Shown in pieces: positions 21,267-33,041 of a stretch of DNA of 64,000 bases. Location of the stretch: the NCBI GenBank assembly GCA_037893225.1, contig JAZGUH010000158.1, forward strand, positions 1,054,001 through 1,118,000, written 5' to 3'. Numbering within the stretch: position 1 is the stretch's first letter; each line of letters starts with the position of its first letter. The DNA is from Hippasteria phrygiana (Eukaryota; Echinodermata; Asteroidea; Valvatida; Goniasteridae). The position numbers and the translations under genes are program-made. Under the pieces are notes generated by a model, which was given only the letters and a program-made list of their open reading frames with translations, did no database searches and was not told where the DNA came from.

Positions 21267-22345
21267 TTATCGTGTTCAAACAAAACCTGACGGAGCCCCT
21301 TTTTGCCAAGAGGTCATTTTCGCTACAGCACACAAAGTGATCGTTTGTTTTGTTTGGTGCGTCACCGAGGAAAGATATGCGATTATTACTTCAATGATTA
21401 ATGTATTGTCCCTTATCAGTCAGTTACCATTAAGTAAGTGATGTTTCATTACTTAGTAATAGTAGACTGGTCAGGAACAACAGTGATTCCTGTACTGATT
21501 TCTCAGCGCAGCCAATGCTAATAATGGGTACTGTATTAATTTCCCTAGAGAAACGTCTTTGTAATTCATACAAGATGGTATACTACATAGACATATACTC
21601 TAAGTATTGGTACACTTAAATCTTCAGATTTGTTGTTTTTTGTCCCTGTTTCGAGTTCTTGTTTTTATATTCAACAACCATAATATGTTACAGTTGCAAG
21701 GATCGGGGTGAGTCAAAATCAACAAGAAAAATTGCGTAAAAGAGTCATCTGCTTTCTGTTAATTCCTCACCATTGCGATGTTCCTGCACTTCATTGCAGA
21801 AACATATAACACTAACACTATACGTGAACAGCACATCTCGTCAAAACTAGTAGCTGGGACACATAGGATCTATTATTTCCAGCACTGTCAAACGAGCCTC
21901 TCAGCGCTTTGGCTGCTTGTATCGTGCACAACGGTACCTTCCTCCATCTGCGGAACTATACGTCCTCTCGTTGAATACTGCAGCCACATCTGGGATGGTG
22001 CTCAGGCTTGCTATTTGTCCCTCTGAGATAAGATTAAGCGCCGTGTTTCAAATCTGGTTGGCCGGGATCTGGCATCTTCCCTGGAACCCCTACATGTCTG
22101 ATGCTCTGTTGCTTCATTGAGCCTCTTTTATCGATACTATCATGAAAGGTATTCCAGTGGCCTTTCATCGTTAGTTCCCCATCCAAACCTTCAGGCACTT
22201 TCAGGCAAACTTTTTCACGTCTTTTGTATAGCCCACACCTTGAGTAGTCTTTTGCCTAGTGTTGGGCTATACCCATAAAAAATAGCCCAATTCACTTTGT
22301 ACAACAAGACAGCGTAGGCCTATTAGTTAGGCTGTTTACAACTAT
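21267..22345 (+). repeat. Block A, copy 3
   Basis: Homologous to 4813-6060 and 9294-10560, with an internal deletion near 22200. It includes the family-2 non-LTR fragment (21770-22290) and leads into the GPCR copy 3 flank without interruption. Confidence 0.85.
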
Positions 22346-22389
22346 ACAAAATAGTATATACACATGATTACTTAAGACTATGGGGAAAT

Positions 22390-22502
22390 AGAGTACCGAA
22401 GTGATGACGTCAATCAATGCAATGTTTGGAACCAGAATACATTCTAAACTGCATGTGTTTGGAACCATTGCCGCGGCAACTGACGTCAGACTTCGGTACT
22501 CT
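22390..22502. mobile_element. 113-bp MITE with two CRE-like palindromes, copy 2
   Basis: Ends AGAGTACCGAAGT are perfect inverted repeats over 13 bp here. TGACGTCA occurs at 22405-22412 and 22481-22488. AT flanks both sides. It lies about 380 bases past the stop codon of GPCR copy 3. Confidence 0.88.
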
Positions 22503-22882
22503 ATAGTCGGGTTTGGTTATTTGTGATTAACATCGATTCAAATTTGGCACTTTGTCTGACATATAGGCTAACGGAGAAGTAATTATTTTTTAATGTAATT
22601 CCTCTGGCCATATTGCTAACCTAACATTTTTGATCTGCGAACACTGTATGGCACGGGGACTGGTGGACTGTGCAGGATGAGTAAAAAATGTATGCCCAAA
22701 TTAAATCCACGATTATTCAAACGAATTTCAAAGCAAGTTACGGTGGCGATGGTGGTAGTCGTTCTGGTGTTGATCCCTGCTGAGCTGCCTTCTGACCGAC
22801 TTCAAGTTGGTCTCCTCTTGATGCATGTGTTGCGGTGACATGCATGGTTTGACAGCTTGGACCATAGGCCTACTAATATGAC

Positions 22883-23869
22883 TCAAAGTTGCGCTTGTGC
22901 CACATCGGCTGTCTCATGCACCTCCAACCCAACCGGTTGGTGTTTGGTTACCAGACAGGTGCATCTTGTTTTGGCCGATAGCAAACCACACAGTGCTCGT
23001 CGCAGATCCTGGTTGCGTAGGTAGTAGATGATAACATTCATCCAGCCGTTCGACAGCCACAAGGCATCCATGAAAATGATGGTGGGATAGGACGTGTAAA
23101 TCGGCAGGTGCAATGGTAAAATGACGGCAGTAGGAATCCAGGTGAGTATTAATGTCGCAGTTATGATGGCGATGGTTGTGGTCGCTCTGGCGTTGAACTG
23201 TTGCGATTCCCGCCTCCCGCTTTGGCCGGAGATGTATTGGGCGTGACGGTGTGCTATCAGATAAATACGCACGTAGATAATGATTACAACAATTAGTGCA
23301 AGTGAAATGTAAAAACAAGGGATGTACATGTACATACCCGACTCACGCCTTGTGTGCGTGCATATGCGAGGGTGCTGTGGTAACACAATACTGCCGTCGT
23401 AAAACCCATACAATAACATTAGCAATACGCTGGATCCAGCCCAGACGCTACTCACTGCGATCTTCGATCGGCGTGGTGTCACCAAGGTAGGATAGCGTAG
23501 TGGGTAGGAAATCGCCAGGTAACGATCTATCGTCAACAGCAAGATCGAGGCGACACACAGCACGTAAAATATTTGTAATACCATACCAATAGCCGCACAA
23601 AGGAAGTCTCCCAGCAACCAGGCTCCCGCGTAAAATTCGGTCAAATGCGGTACCCCGAATATTGCAGTAAACAGATCACTCAGGGTAAGCGAAGCCAGGA
23701 AGATTTTGGTGGTCTGCTTGATGCCGGTGGCACGTGCTAAGGTGAACAGCATCAGCGGATTGAGTAGAAGGTTCAGAGCGATCGTCAGCGTCATAAAAAT
23801 GGCAAGGAAAACACCAAAAGGCGTTGTCCAGATTCCAATATCAACCTCCTCTCCGGTAGAATTGGTCAT
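22883..23869 (-). CDS. Intronless rhodopsin-class G-protein-coupled receptor, copy 3 (orphan)
   Basis: 328 residues, one exon, ATG at 23869. Same layout as copy 2: TM2 Asp65, TM3 Cys91, DRY at 115-117, TM6 W-I-P and TM7 N-x-x-x-Y without the proline. Differences cluster in TM3 (GMVLQIFYVLCVAS, where copy 2 has GVVAYIFYVLGVAS), in TM4 and in one TM1 residue. TM3 lines the ligand pocket in class A receptors, so the two may differ in ligand preference; this is an inference. The frame is free of breaks and the upstream TATA word is kept, so it is probably expressed. Confidence 0.9.
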   Translation of the reverse strand: MTNSTGEEVDIGIWTTPFGVFLAIFMTLTIALNLLLNPLMLFTLARATGIKQTTKIFLASLTLSDLFTAIFGVPHLTEFYAGAWLLGDFLCAAIGMVLQIFYVLCVASILLLTIDRYLAISYPLRYPTLVTPRRSKIAVSSVWAGSSVLLMLLYGFYDGSIVLPQHPRICTHTRRESGMYMYIPCFYISLALIVVIIIYVRIYLIAHRHAQYISGQSGRRESQQFNARATTTIAIITATLILTWIPTAVILPLHLPIYTSYPTIIFMDALWLSNGWMNVIIYYLRNQDLRRALCGLLSAKTRCTCLVTKHQPVGLEVHETADVAQAQL

Positions 23870-23958
23870 TCTTGGATGGGCTGTGTTCAGTACGAATTAC
23901 AGGCTTACTAGACTGCTAGCAGTTCATCGAATTGTACCTTCATGGGCTGGAGTGAGGA

Positions 23959-23965
23959 ATTTATA
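23959..23965 (-). promoter_or_regulatory. Putative TATA box of GPCR copy 3
   Basis: TATAAAT on the minus strand, 90 bases above the ATG, as in the other copies. Confidence 0.5.
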
Positions 23966-24724
23966 AGCCCCCATCAGCACCATGACAGGCTTGCTAAGCG
24001 TTTTTGATCCTGCATTGAACATCACTCGCTTTTACAGAATGGTTGGAGTTCGTCGACCATCACCGGCGTATATTGTACCCACAGTGTGATCTGCTCAACC
24101 ACTTGACATTCAAACATAACCCGAAGGAGCATCAGCTAATGATGTGCCATGGTTGTACGCCTACTGATTGTAAATGTTTGACTTATTTAAGAAGTCAGAC
24201 CAAATTAGCTTTCTGGAAGACTCATCAATCAACAAGTGCTTCTCATCCAGGCGTTTGCCAAATGACAGCGTTAATGAGAAAATCAAAATGGTCTTAGGAA
24301 ACAAACAGTTTGACCAAGTCGAGCAAGGAGCGTTTATTTATTTATTCATTTATTACATTTCTTTATCCAGGGTGTGCCCAAAAAGTTTAAAACTGGTTCC
24401 CATTAAGCCCTGCATACTATTTTAAATGAAACCGAATATTTACACACATACAAAATATTGACACAAATACAAGAATATTTACACAAATTAATCTATTTAC
24501 TGCTAACTTTTCAACTCTCCACTAGATACCGGTATACCTATTGCTGATTTACCGAATGGGCGAAAAACCCGCGAAAACACCCTTTTGGGGAAAAATCAAG
24601 GGGAAATTCCCATCCGGCTCCAAAGTATTGTGGCAACCAAGTTTATAAACTCAGGAGATCGGCGGAAATGGCAAAAATATCACTGATTAGTGGTTTTACG
24701 TACATGCGTAGCTCCGATTTACAT

Positions 24725-25404
24725 AGACCCAAGGAGTTCATGGTTCTTAATTTCTCAAGCTGATTATTCCATATATTGGCACCACTCACAGCGAAACTTT
24801 GGGCGTAGCATATCTATTTGCCAAAATTAATTTTCAATGCCATGTGGGTTGATTGCCTTGTTTCACAAATCACTGTAAGTGGTGTGAAAAGATCCGTCAT
24901 GTACGAAGGAGTCATTTTGTTAAGACTTTTGAAAACAAGGATAGCCTTTTTGGATTTAACTCTTTCAGAAAAGGAGCTCAATTTAGTCCAGCAAACATAT
25001 CAGCTGAAGGGGTGAGGGAGGTACATTTAAGGATTATCCGTGCGGCTCTTTTTAGACATTTGTTGATGAGGATAATTGTGAGCTATGTACCTTCCTTCCC
25101 ACACAGTACAACAATACTCTAAAGGTGACATGACTAAACTTGTGTGCAGGCTGCTTCGGGGAACATAATTACGAATTCTGTTCAACATACCCAATTTAGA
25201 CGACACAGTTTAGCTTACGTATTCATCAACATGTTGACCCCAATAATGTTTTGTCAGTAACTACACCCTATCATTTACACTTTCACATTTTCAATAACAT
25301 TATCTGCAATGCACACGTTTAGGTCAATGTTGGATATTTTCTGCCTTGAACTAATAAGCATGCATTTGGTTTTGTTGCATTCAGTGCTAGTTTATTTCTT
25401 ATAG
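24725..25404 (-). pseudogene. CR1/Jockey-like 3' fragment, duplicate
   Basis: Duplicate of 17735-18140 but longer at the 3' side. Many indels, no open frame. Confidence 0.7.
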
Positions 25405-25739
25405 ACCGGGAGCCCAGGGGGGTCAGCCTAGCTGGAAAGTTAACCAATTTCCATGTATATAGCAATGGTCCACGTGCATATATACCGATGTAAGGAAACG
25501 TATGTCTACCGGCGGGCACAATGTGGTGGGTGTGGTCAGGAGGGCCATGACAAAGGGCCCCAAAATTGAGCTAGCCTAGCTGGTGAGTTAACCCGATGAA
25601 ACCTACTGGAAAATGTTCGGCATAGTCCCAGGTATCATGAATGGCCACTGCCAGACATTTTCAGTGGTGGAACATGCGGACATAATGGGCCGTAACAGAC
25701 GCCTATACTCCAATACTGGTCTGTCACTGTCGGGGTTTC

Positions 25740-25961
25740 CAGGGGCGGATCCAGGGGGTTGGGGTGGTCGAAACCCCTCCTGCTGTGACCCAAAATAAAT
25801 TATAACAATTATAGTAATAATATAGAAAGATAACATTCTGCAGGGGTTATTATCTGTAGGCCCTATGTGGTGAGCATTAAATGGTAAGTGCATCAGTCAC
25901 AATGTGCTGCATTACCTATATGACCGCCTGTCCGCAACAATCGGACATAACAACGGTCCTG

Positions 25962-25992
<31 letters not shown>

Positions 25993-26018
25993 TGCAAACA
26001 TTCCTGGATCCGCACCTG
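25740..26018. mobile_element. MITE with CAGGGGCGGATCCAGGG ends, copy 2
   Basis: Duplicate of 18511-18794, with the same ends and a 30-base C tract (25963-25992). Confidence 0.7.
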
Positions 26019-27047
26019 GTTTCTTTCCTTCTTTCATGTCTTCCCTTTCCTCTGTTCCCTCCGTCGCCTGATAACCACCTCCGGGCCCCTTTTTGTTGCC
26101 ACTCCTTACTCCCTTTGATGTGCATCTCCCCTCTTTGCTCTTTATCTCTGATATGTTTCTCCATCCATCCATACTTGTACGTGTGTCCAACGCGTGTTTG
26201 TTTCTTATGCCATGTACACCACTGTCATTTTTCATTGAAAAAGAACTTGTGTAGGCCTAAGTTTAAAACGTTATGTTATGGATTTACACAAGATTTTTAA
26301 AAATCGTCTTTGCAGTGCACTATTAACACAGTCAACAATGCAGAATCTGTGTTTTGCCAGCAAAATCACAATTCTTTCTTGTTTGAATCAGAGCGCTCTT
26401 ATTCGCACCCTGCTTTACATATTTAGGCCACGCCCACAAAAGGGTGAAAATAACAAGTGTTAGGCTTGTTTGACGAAGTGTTATAATGTAAGGATGTTTT
26501 ATCTTGTGTCCAAGTGTATTTCAAAACATAAAGAACAAGCGAAATGGATGTAAAAAAACCTGTTTTTGCAAGTTTGTATTATCTGTACCTCTTTTTTAAC
26601 AACAGCTCCAGGCCCAAAACTTTGTATATATACTGTACATATCGAACATGGTCAATAGCCTATCGGGAAATGGACATTTGATGAGAATGGTGTGTTTTAT
26701 TTTTTTAATGGGTACAAAATAGCCACAAGGCATTGGCAAACATGCCAGGAAAATTTGACAGGATTAAAAGAATGCACTGCGATGATATAAGCAAAAATGT
26801 ACTTGGAAGGGGGTGGCGGCCCCGCCCCCTCCGCACTATTCGCGCCGCTCTTAAGTTAATTAGTCTGATCTCAAATTACTCTTAAGTTACATTTGTATTT
26901 TCTACAAGCGTCAAGGCATCTATAGAAACTGGTTTCACATTTGTCTCCATCGTCGCGTTGCAACTGTATCGGCGAAAAGAAACGGGAGCGGGTTACGGCC
27001 ACGCCCCCTCCTGTACTTTTTTGTCTGGCGGGCACTCGAAATAAATT

Positions 27048-27175
27048 ATGTCGTGCTCTCGAAACTATTTCGTGCGCTCGAAATCATTTCGAGAGCGCGA
27101 AATCATTTCGAGCAAACGAAATATATTATTTCGAGCGCTCGAAATGATTTTGACCGCACGAAATAAAGAACTCAA
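27048..27175. repeat. 19-bp palindromic array, short copy
   Basis: About six units of the CGAAATCATTTCG array that has some 20 units at 19796-20185. Flanking sequence is the same in both. Confidence 0.85.
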
Positions 27176-27225
27176 ATTATTTCTTCATACGTGATGTTTT
27201 TCGTCATATGTCCCTTTAGGGGCTC

Positions 27226-27580
27226 CGTAATTTCATTAGTACTAGAGGAGCTATAATTGTTTAAGTTGCAATTTTAGGGTATACAAAATGGAAGATCAAT
27301 AACAATGAATAAAAGTGGACCTAGGATCGACCCCTGCGGAACGCCAATGTTTATGGGCAGAACATTGGATACTTTGCCCTCAATATTTACAGATTGACTA
27401 CGACTGCCTAAGTAGGCCTATACGACTTAAACCAGTTAATTACAGAATATGACATTCATCTTTTTCAATTTGCCTAGTAGGATTATATGATCGACACAAT
27501 CAAAAGCGTTACTGAGATCTATGAACATTGAACACAATACGTGTAACTTCACCTTGCTCCATGGCCTCAAAACACTTGTT
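27226..27580 (-). pseudogene. CR1/Jockey-like RT fragment
   Basis: Minus-strand boxes NIGVPQGSILGP and a FKSYLG-like segment match the RT of the 28.17-31.2 kb copy. Deletions interrupt it. It extends further 5' than its duplicate at 20255. Confidence 0.7.
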
Positions 27581-27943
27581 TGATAAATCGTCACATTTTC
27601 TCCACTCATGAAAAGAATGATCCTTGTATGAATGTCAATCTGATCAAAATATTTATTACATTTCTTTACCCAGGGTGTGCCCAAACAGTTTAAAACTGGT
27701 TTCCACTGGGGCCCTGTATATTATTAGTTCAAACTGAATATTTACACATTCATACAAAATATTGAAACAAATACAATAATGTTTACACAAATAAATCTAT
27801 TTTCGGTTAACTTTATAACTCTCCAGAAGCCTATTGCTGATTTACGGGATGGGCGAAAAACCCGCGAAAAAAACCTTTTAGGGTGAAAAACAAGGGGAAA
27901 TTCCCATCCGGCTCCAAAGTATTTTGGCAACCAAGTTTATAAC

Positions 27944-28092
27944 TCGTCAAACAATCCACAAGGGAAACTGACTAGGTAAATTTGAATACATTTTCAAAGT
28001 GAACAAAGGAACTGGCAGGGGCGGTACGGTAACCCGGAGGTCGCAAGTTCGAATCCCGCTCCTGCCAGTTTCTTTGTTCACTTTGAGAAAGT
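27944..28092. mobile_element. Inverted pair of tRNA-derived SINE tails
   Basis: 28020-28092 (plus) holds a box-B-like GTTCGAATCCCG and the tail tttctttgttcactttg. 27944-28019 is the reverse complement of the same tail extended to aaccacaagggaaactga. The family recurs at 44243-44340, 54175-54400, 54048-54145 and 62960. Confidence 0.75.
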
Positions 28093-28169
28093 TTATAACT
28101 CCGCAGATCAGCGTAAATGACAGAAATATCACTGATAGATGGTTTTACGTAGCTCCGATTTAAATGTAC

Positions 28170-31100
28170 TTAAGGAGTTTATGGTTATCATTTGTTCAGG
28201 CAGATTATTCCATATACTGGCACCACTCACAGCGAAACTTGTCACGTAGCATTTATTTTTGGCGAAAGGAAATTCAGTGCCATTTGGGTCGATTGTCGTG
28301 TTTCACGAATCACTGTAAGTGGTGTGAACAAATTTGTCATGTACAAAGAAGTCATTTTGTTAAGGCTTTTAAAAACAAGGATAGCCTTTTTGGACTGAAC
28401 TCTTTCTTTAAAAGGAATCCAATTTAGTCTGGCAAACAAATCAGCTGGGGGGAGGGGGGGGGTGAGGGAGGTACATTTAAGGATTATCCGTGCGGCTCTT
28501 TTTAGACATTTGTTGAGGGTATTGTCGTGAGATATGTACCTTCCTTTCCACACCGTACAGCAATACTCTAAAGATGGCATAACTAAACTTACAAAGAATG
28601 TGTGCAGGCTGCTTTGGGGAACGTAATCACGAATTCTGTTTAACACACCCAATTTAGACGAAACAGTCTTCCCCAACTTAATGTTTCATCAACAACTACA
28701 CCCAAGCATTTACAAGATTTCACTTTTTCGATAACCTTATCAGCAATGCATACGTTCAGGTCGACGTTGGATATTTTTTGCCTTGAACCAATAAGCATAC
28801 ATTTGGTTTTGTTGGCATTTAATGCTAGTTTGTTTCTTAGGCACCAGTTGTGAATACTAGCAAGAGCTACATTCAAGTTCCTTTCTATTTCGTTAATACT
28901 AGAGGAGCTACACGTTAACGTGGAGTCATCCGCATACATAATCACGTTGCAATTTTGGGGTATACAAGATGGAAAATCACTACTATAAACAATGAATAAA
29001 TGTGGCCCTAAGATCGACCCTTGTGGAACGCCTATGTCTATGGGCAAGACCTTCGATATTGTGCCCTTAATATTTACAGACTGACTACGACCGCCTAGGT
29101 ACGACTTAAACCAATTATTACAGATGACAAATTCAGCTTCTTCATTTTGCCTAGTAGGACTACATGATCCACACAATCAAAAGCTTTACTGAGATCTATG
29201 AACACGCTACCTGTAACTTCACCTTGCTCCATAGCCTCAAAACACTTGTTTGTTAAATCGTGTAAGAGTGCTTTCAGTTGAGTGCAAGGGTCTAAATCCC
29301 GATTGGCAACTAGGTATCAAATTGTTATCATCGAGGTAGCTATATACTGCGGAGTGCACCCATCTTTCTAGAATCTTAGAGATAATTGGCAGTATAGAAA
29401 TAGGCCGATAATTACCTGTACTACATTTATCTCCTCCCTTGTGAATTGATGTTACCAAGGCGTGTTTCCAATCTTTAGGGTATTGCTCGCATCTTATGGA
29501 GAGGTTAAAAATATAAGTTAAAGATTTAGTAATATAAGGGGAAGCAATTTTAATCATTTTAACACTGATGCTATCCGGACCTGTTGCTTTCCCAACCGAC
29601 ATGGATGATATTTGCTTTTGAACGAACTTTTCTGTAATATTAGGTACAGTGCATTCTTCAAGTTCATCCAGAGAATCAACGATAGAGGCGTATATCATTG
29701 TTTTCAAGTTCGCGCGATGGGCAATTTCTAGCTGTACGTTTTCCTATTGTAGAAAAGTGTTCATTTAATGTATCAGCAATGTCGGTGGGATCGTCAATAT
29801 TTTCTCCATTTGGGGAAGTGATAGAATTTGGAGCAATTTTCTGTTTCTTAGGAAGTACCTCCTTTAGTTTTTTCCATAGCATAGATGAATTGCTTTTATT
29901 TTCTTCTATGGCTGATGTATAGTATTCACTCTTCTTAGTGCGGATTTTATTAGTTACATTGTTCCGCAGCTTTTTGTAAGAGTCCCAATCGATCTGTGAG
30001 CCTGAGCGTTTTGCGATTTTGTGTGCACGATCCCGCTGTCTCATAAGTTTAAGAATTTCGCAATCGAGCCAAGGTAAAGAGGCACCCCGAATACGTTTAG
30101 TTTTGATTGGCGCATGAAAGTTAATAATACTCATAAATATGGAGTGCCATTTGCACCACGCTTCATCAACATCATAAGAGTCCAGTACATCTTGCCATGG
30201 TGCATTAAGGAGGTCGTCTTTAAATGCATCATTATCTATATTTGTAAGACATCGAAAATTTATTGAGCGACCTTTAATTTTTTGTGTTTTCCAACTATGT
30301 TGACCCATGGAGGAAGGAATCCTTCCTCCATGGTTGACCATAAACAAGATAATGGTCACTGATTAGGACTGGTAATACACCACATTCCTTTATTAGCTCT
30401 GGATGGGAGCTGAAATTGAGATCGATTATTGTTTGAGTGGACTCAGTGACACGTGTTGAGTCACGTATGAGTTGCGCCAATTGGAATAAACCAAAACAAG
30501 AAATAATTGGGTTTGAGTTCATACTACCATCGTCAACTGAGACATCATAATTAAAGTCCCCAGTTGCAATAATTTCTTTACATTCACAGGAGGCCTTATT
30601 AATAATATCACTTAGTTTATCAATGAATTTAACAGAGCTTGAAGGTGGCCTACAAATAGAACTAATAAGCGCAGGCTGTCTTTGTTTACACTTAATTTCA
30701 ACCCATATGCACTCGACATCATCTGTTTCAAGATCCTCACGACGAGTGAAAGTTAAATTGTTTCGGATGTGTACATGGCAACCCCACCACCATGCCGGTT
30801 CCTGTCTTTTCTGACAATGGAAAAATTTTGTAATGTGATTTCATCATCGGAGATTGAGGCATTGCAGAAAGTTTCATTTAGACAGATGATATCGAATGGA
30901 TTTGTAGACATTAAAATGTTAAATTGGTCAAATTTGTTTATTAAACTTCTCACATTAAAATGGGCGAATGAGAATCCCCCGGAGCTTTGGTTGTAGATAA
31001 CGCCATCAATTAAGTCTATCGTAGATTTTTGCCTTTTGGATTGAGCAGCTCTTTGACCGTTGTTAGGTATTGGTTCCATTCCTGGCCTTGATAGTGTGTC

Positions 31101-31203
31101 TGGGTTAGTGGCTGACGGAGATGGGTTGGATGCTGTTTTTGATACAGGTGTGGGTAGTACTGATGTACTAAAATATAAAAAACGTGGGTAAAGAATGTGA
31201 TTT
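28170..31203 (-). mobile_element. CR1/Jockey-group non-LTR retrotransposon, copy 2
   Basis: The fuller of the two copies. Endonuclease motifs: HFNVRSL and CLNETF (31.0-30.9 kb), GDFNYD (near 30560), SDHYLV (near 30350). RT boxes: GKATGPDS (near 29590), NYRPISILPI (near 29400), GVPQGSILGP (near 29010), MYADDS (near 28940). The C-terminal region runs to about 28250. Frameshifts split it into six open pieces, including one near 30330 caused by a 34-bp insertion. Upstream of the endonuclease is a proline/serine-rich stretch cut at 31204 by a foldback. Dead, but informative as an empty site for insertions in copy 1. Confidence 0.9.
30306..30332. mobile_element. 27-bp palindromic micro-insert with 7-bp target duplication
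   Basis: A perfect palindrome (CATGGAGGAAGGA, one central A, then the complement) lies between two copies of GTTGACC (30299-30305, 30333-30339). Copy 1 of the same retrotransposon has a single GTTGACC at 3598-3604 and no insert. It shifts the host frame. Confidence 0.9.
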
Positions 31204-31388
31204 CGGAAAGAGTTCCATATCCGGACATCACTCATTTTCCCTAAAAAGTGTAAATCTGATGAAGAAACACGAATTTAGGAGGGAAACATTTTCAACTTAT
31301 TCTTTGAAAATACTTAGACTTTTTCTGTCATGGCCCATAGACTTTGTGCACGAGGTATAAGTGATGTCCGGATATGGAACTCTTTCCG
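31204..31388. mobile_element. 185-bp foldback with 29-bp perfect terminal repeats
   Basis: 31204-31232 and 31360-31388 are exact reverse complements starting CGGAAAGAGTTCC. The interior has no ORF. The left arm supplies the apparent first codons (MSDVRIWNSF) of the open frame that runs into the copy 2 endonuclease, so that start is not native. Confidence 0.85.
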
Positions 31389-31955
31389 TGATGGCTCTAT
31401 ATGCATTGCTTCAGATTCGAGTTCTTAAAAAAGGCCTACATTTTGACGGGAAATAATTTTGCGAATGCATTTGAGTAGATCTCCGAACAAATGACGTCAC
31501 ACTTTTTATAATTCGTTTGCCAAGTGGGGTGAGTTCGATTCGACGAAATACATGTAGGGCCTATAGGCCTACATTTAACGATAGATGCTTATTTTGAAGA
31601 TAATAATCTTTTGAAGTTTTGTACTTCTTATTAGCGGCATATACAAAAAAACGTATTGTTGATTCCTTATGAGTTTGTAGACTTGCTGTTTGTCGCATAA
31701 CAGGCGCAAATTGACATGATCTCAACTTAATTAGGCCCATATGCAATAAAATACATGCCGTGATACAAGAACAACGGTACGTTGTTCCTCCCCCACCTCA
31801 GTTGCTTCATGAATGCAATCAGTTGCAGTAGAGAACCATGCAGGAAATGGCCAAGGTGATCAGAGAATGAACACCAGATTAAACGGGGACATTATTCATC
31901 ACCAGGATTCCAATGCTGATATTTTTAGTGGCTAGTGCCAGAAGAACGTTCCTAA
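31389..31955. other. Non-coding spacer
   Basis: AT-rich with taggcctac words. No gene, RNA or repeat recognised. Confidence 0.6.
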
Positions 31956-33038
31956 AGCCCCTGTCACATAGTAGCGTATAGAGCCAACGTATGCCCAACG
32001 TTATTAGAAATGTGGGTGTACGTTCGCGTAAGTTGCCATTCGTTCGTGACACGTTTGACATACGTTGTATTCGTTAGCTGTTCGTAGGGGTTCGGAGAGG
32101 TACGCTGTGGTCGATTTTTAATTTTGGACATGTTCAAAATGTTGAGCGTGTGACAACGTACTGATCAATACGCTATGTATACGTTGAGCATTCGCTGTGT
32201 GAACGTTTCGCACGTTGGGTGTACGTTTCTTCTTCGTCCGCTGTTCGTCCTAATACGTCCAACCCATCTGGAACTTTGCCATAGCGAATGCACAACGTAT
32301 ACATAGCGTTTGTCTAACGAATGGCTAACGAATGGTCAACGAATACACAGCGTATTCCAAACTACATCAACTTTCACAAGGCGTCCATCTAACGTGCTTG
32401 ACGCTAGTCTACCGATATAGTAACGTGCGTCCACAGTACAGCTGCAGTACAGGTAGCGTTTTTCAGTCTGTGACGTCACAGCGGCCGCGAGTAGCTCCTT
32501 CATAATTTCTGCTCATCAGCTGGTCATCAGAGATGGAGGATGCTCAGAGACTCCGGATTCAATATCTTCTGGCCGTTCATCAACATGAATATGACCTGAA
32601 CCAGCTTGCCATTAGAATTCTTGGGAGGCATGCTAAAACTGGACCTGGAACTCAGAGTTAGTGAAACTGGTCTGAAGATGTTGACTGTCCGAGGTATCTT
32701 GGTGAAGTGTGGGTCAGCCGAGACACGTCACGTGACCGGCCGCAGCACGCTAGACATACGTTGGGCATTCGCTGGTCATTCGTTGTGTACGCTCAGCATT
32801 CGTTGGATGGACGCTACGCATGCGCTGTCATTCGTTACTATGGGCGCTAGTTATACGATCAGCAATCGTTCCTCATTCGTTGGGCATTCGTCTTATACGC
32901 CAGGGAGTTCGTTGAGAGACAGATTTTGGCCGCAAATTTGAGCGTATTTGCGCGTATCTGGACTTTGCCAAATTTCGGGAAAAAATATCTGTACGCTAGG
33001 CATAAGTTAGCTCTATACGGTACTATGTGACAGGGCCG
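31956..33038. mobile_element. 1.08-kb Harbinger-like non-autonomous element
   Basis: Ends (CCCCTGTCACATAGTA and its near-complement) form about 45-bp inverted repeats. TAA flanks both sides (31953-31955, 33039-33041), the TWA target of PIF/Harbinger. The interior is packed with dispersed cgttggncattcgttg words in both orientations. A short frame at 32533-32660 (MEDAQRLRIQ…) may be a captured or leftover exon; nothing supports a function. Confidence 0.75.
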
Positions 33039-33041
33039 TAA

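Larger units (their letters stand above)
25405..27225. repeat. 2.1-kb block, second copy (contracted)
   Basis: Same order as 18141-20250 with a short G run, the GGATCC-ended MITE (25740-26018) and a short palindromic array (27048-27175). Confidence 0.65.
22346..27365. repeat. 5-kb duplicated unit, copy 2 (contains GPCR copy 3)
   Basis: Colinear with 15374-20412. It has the 113-bp MITE but no 185-bp element, only six G at the G-tract site, the same 30-base C tract (25963-25992), and a contracted 19-bp array. Confidence 0.88.
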
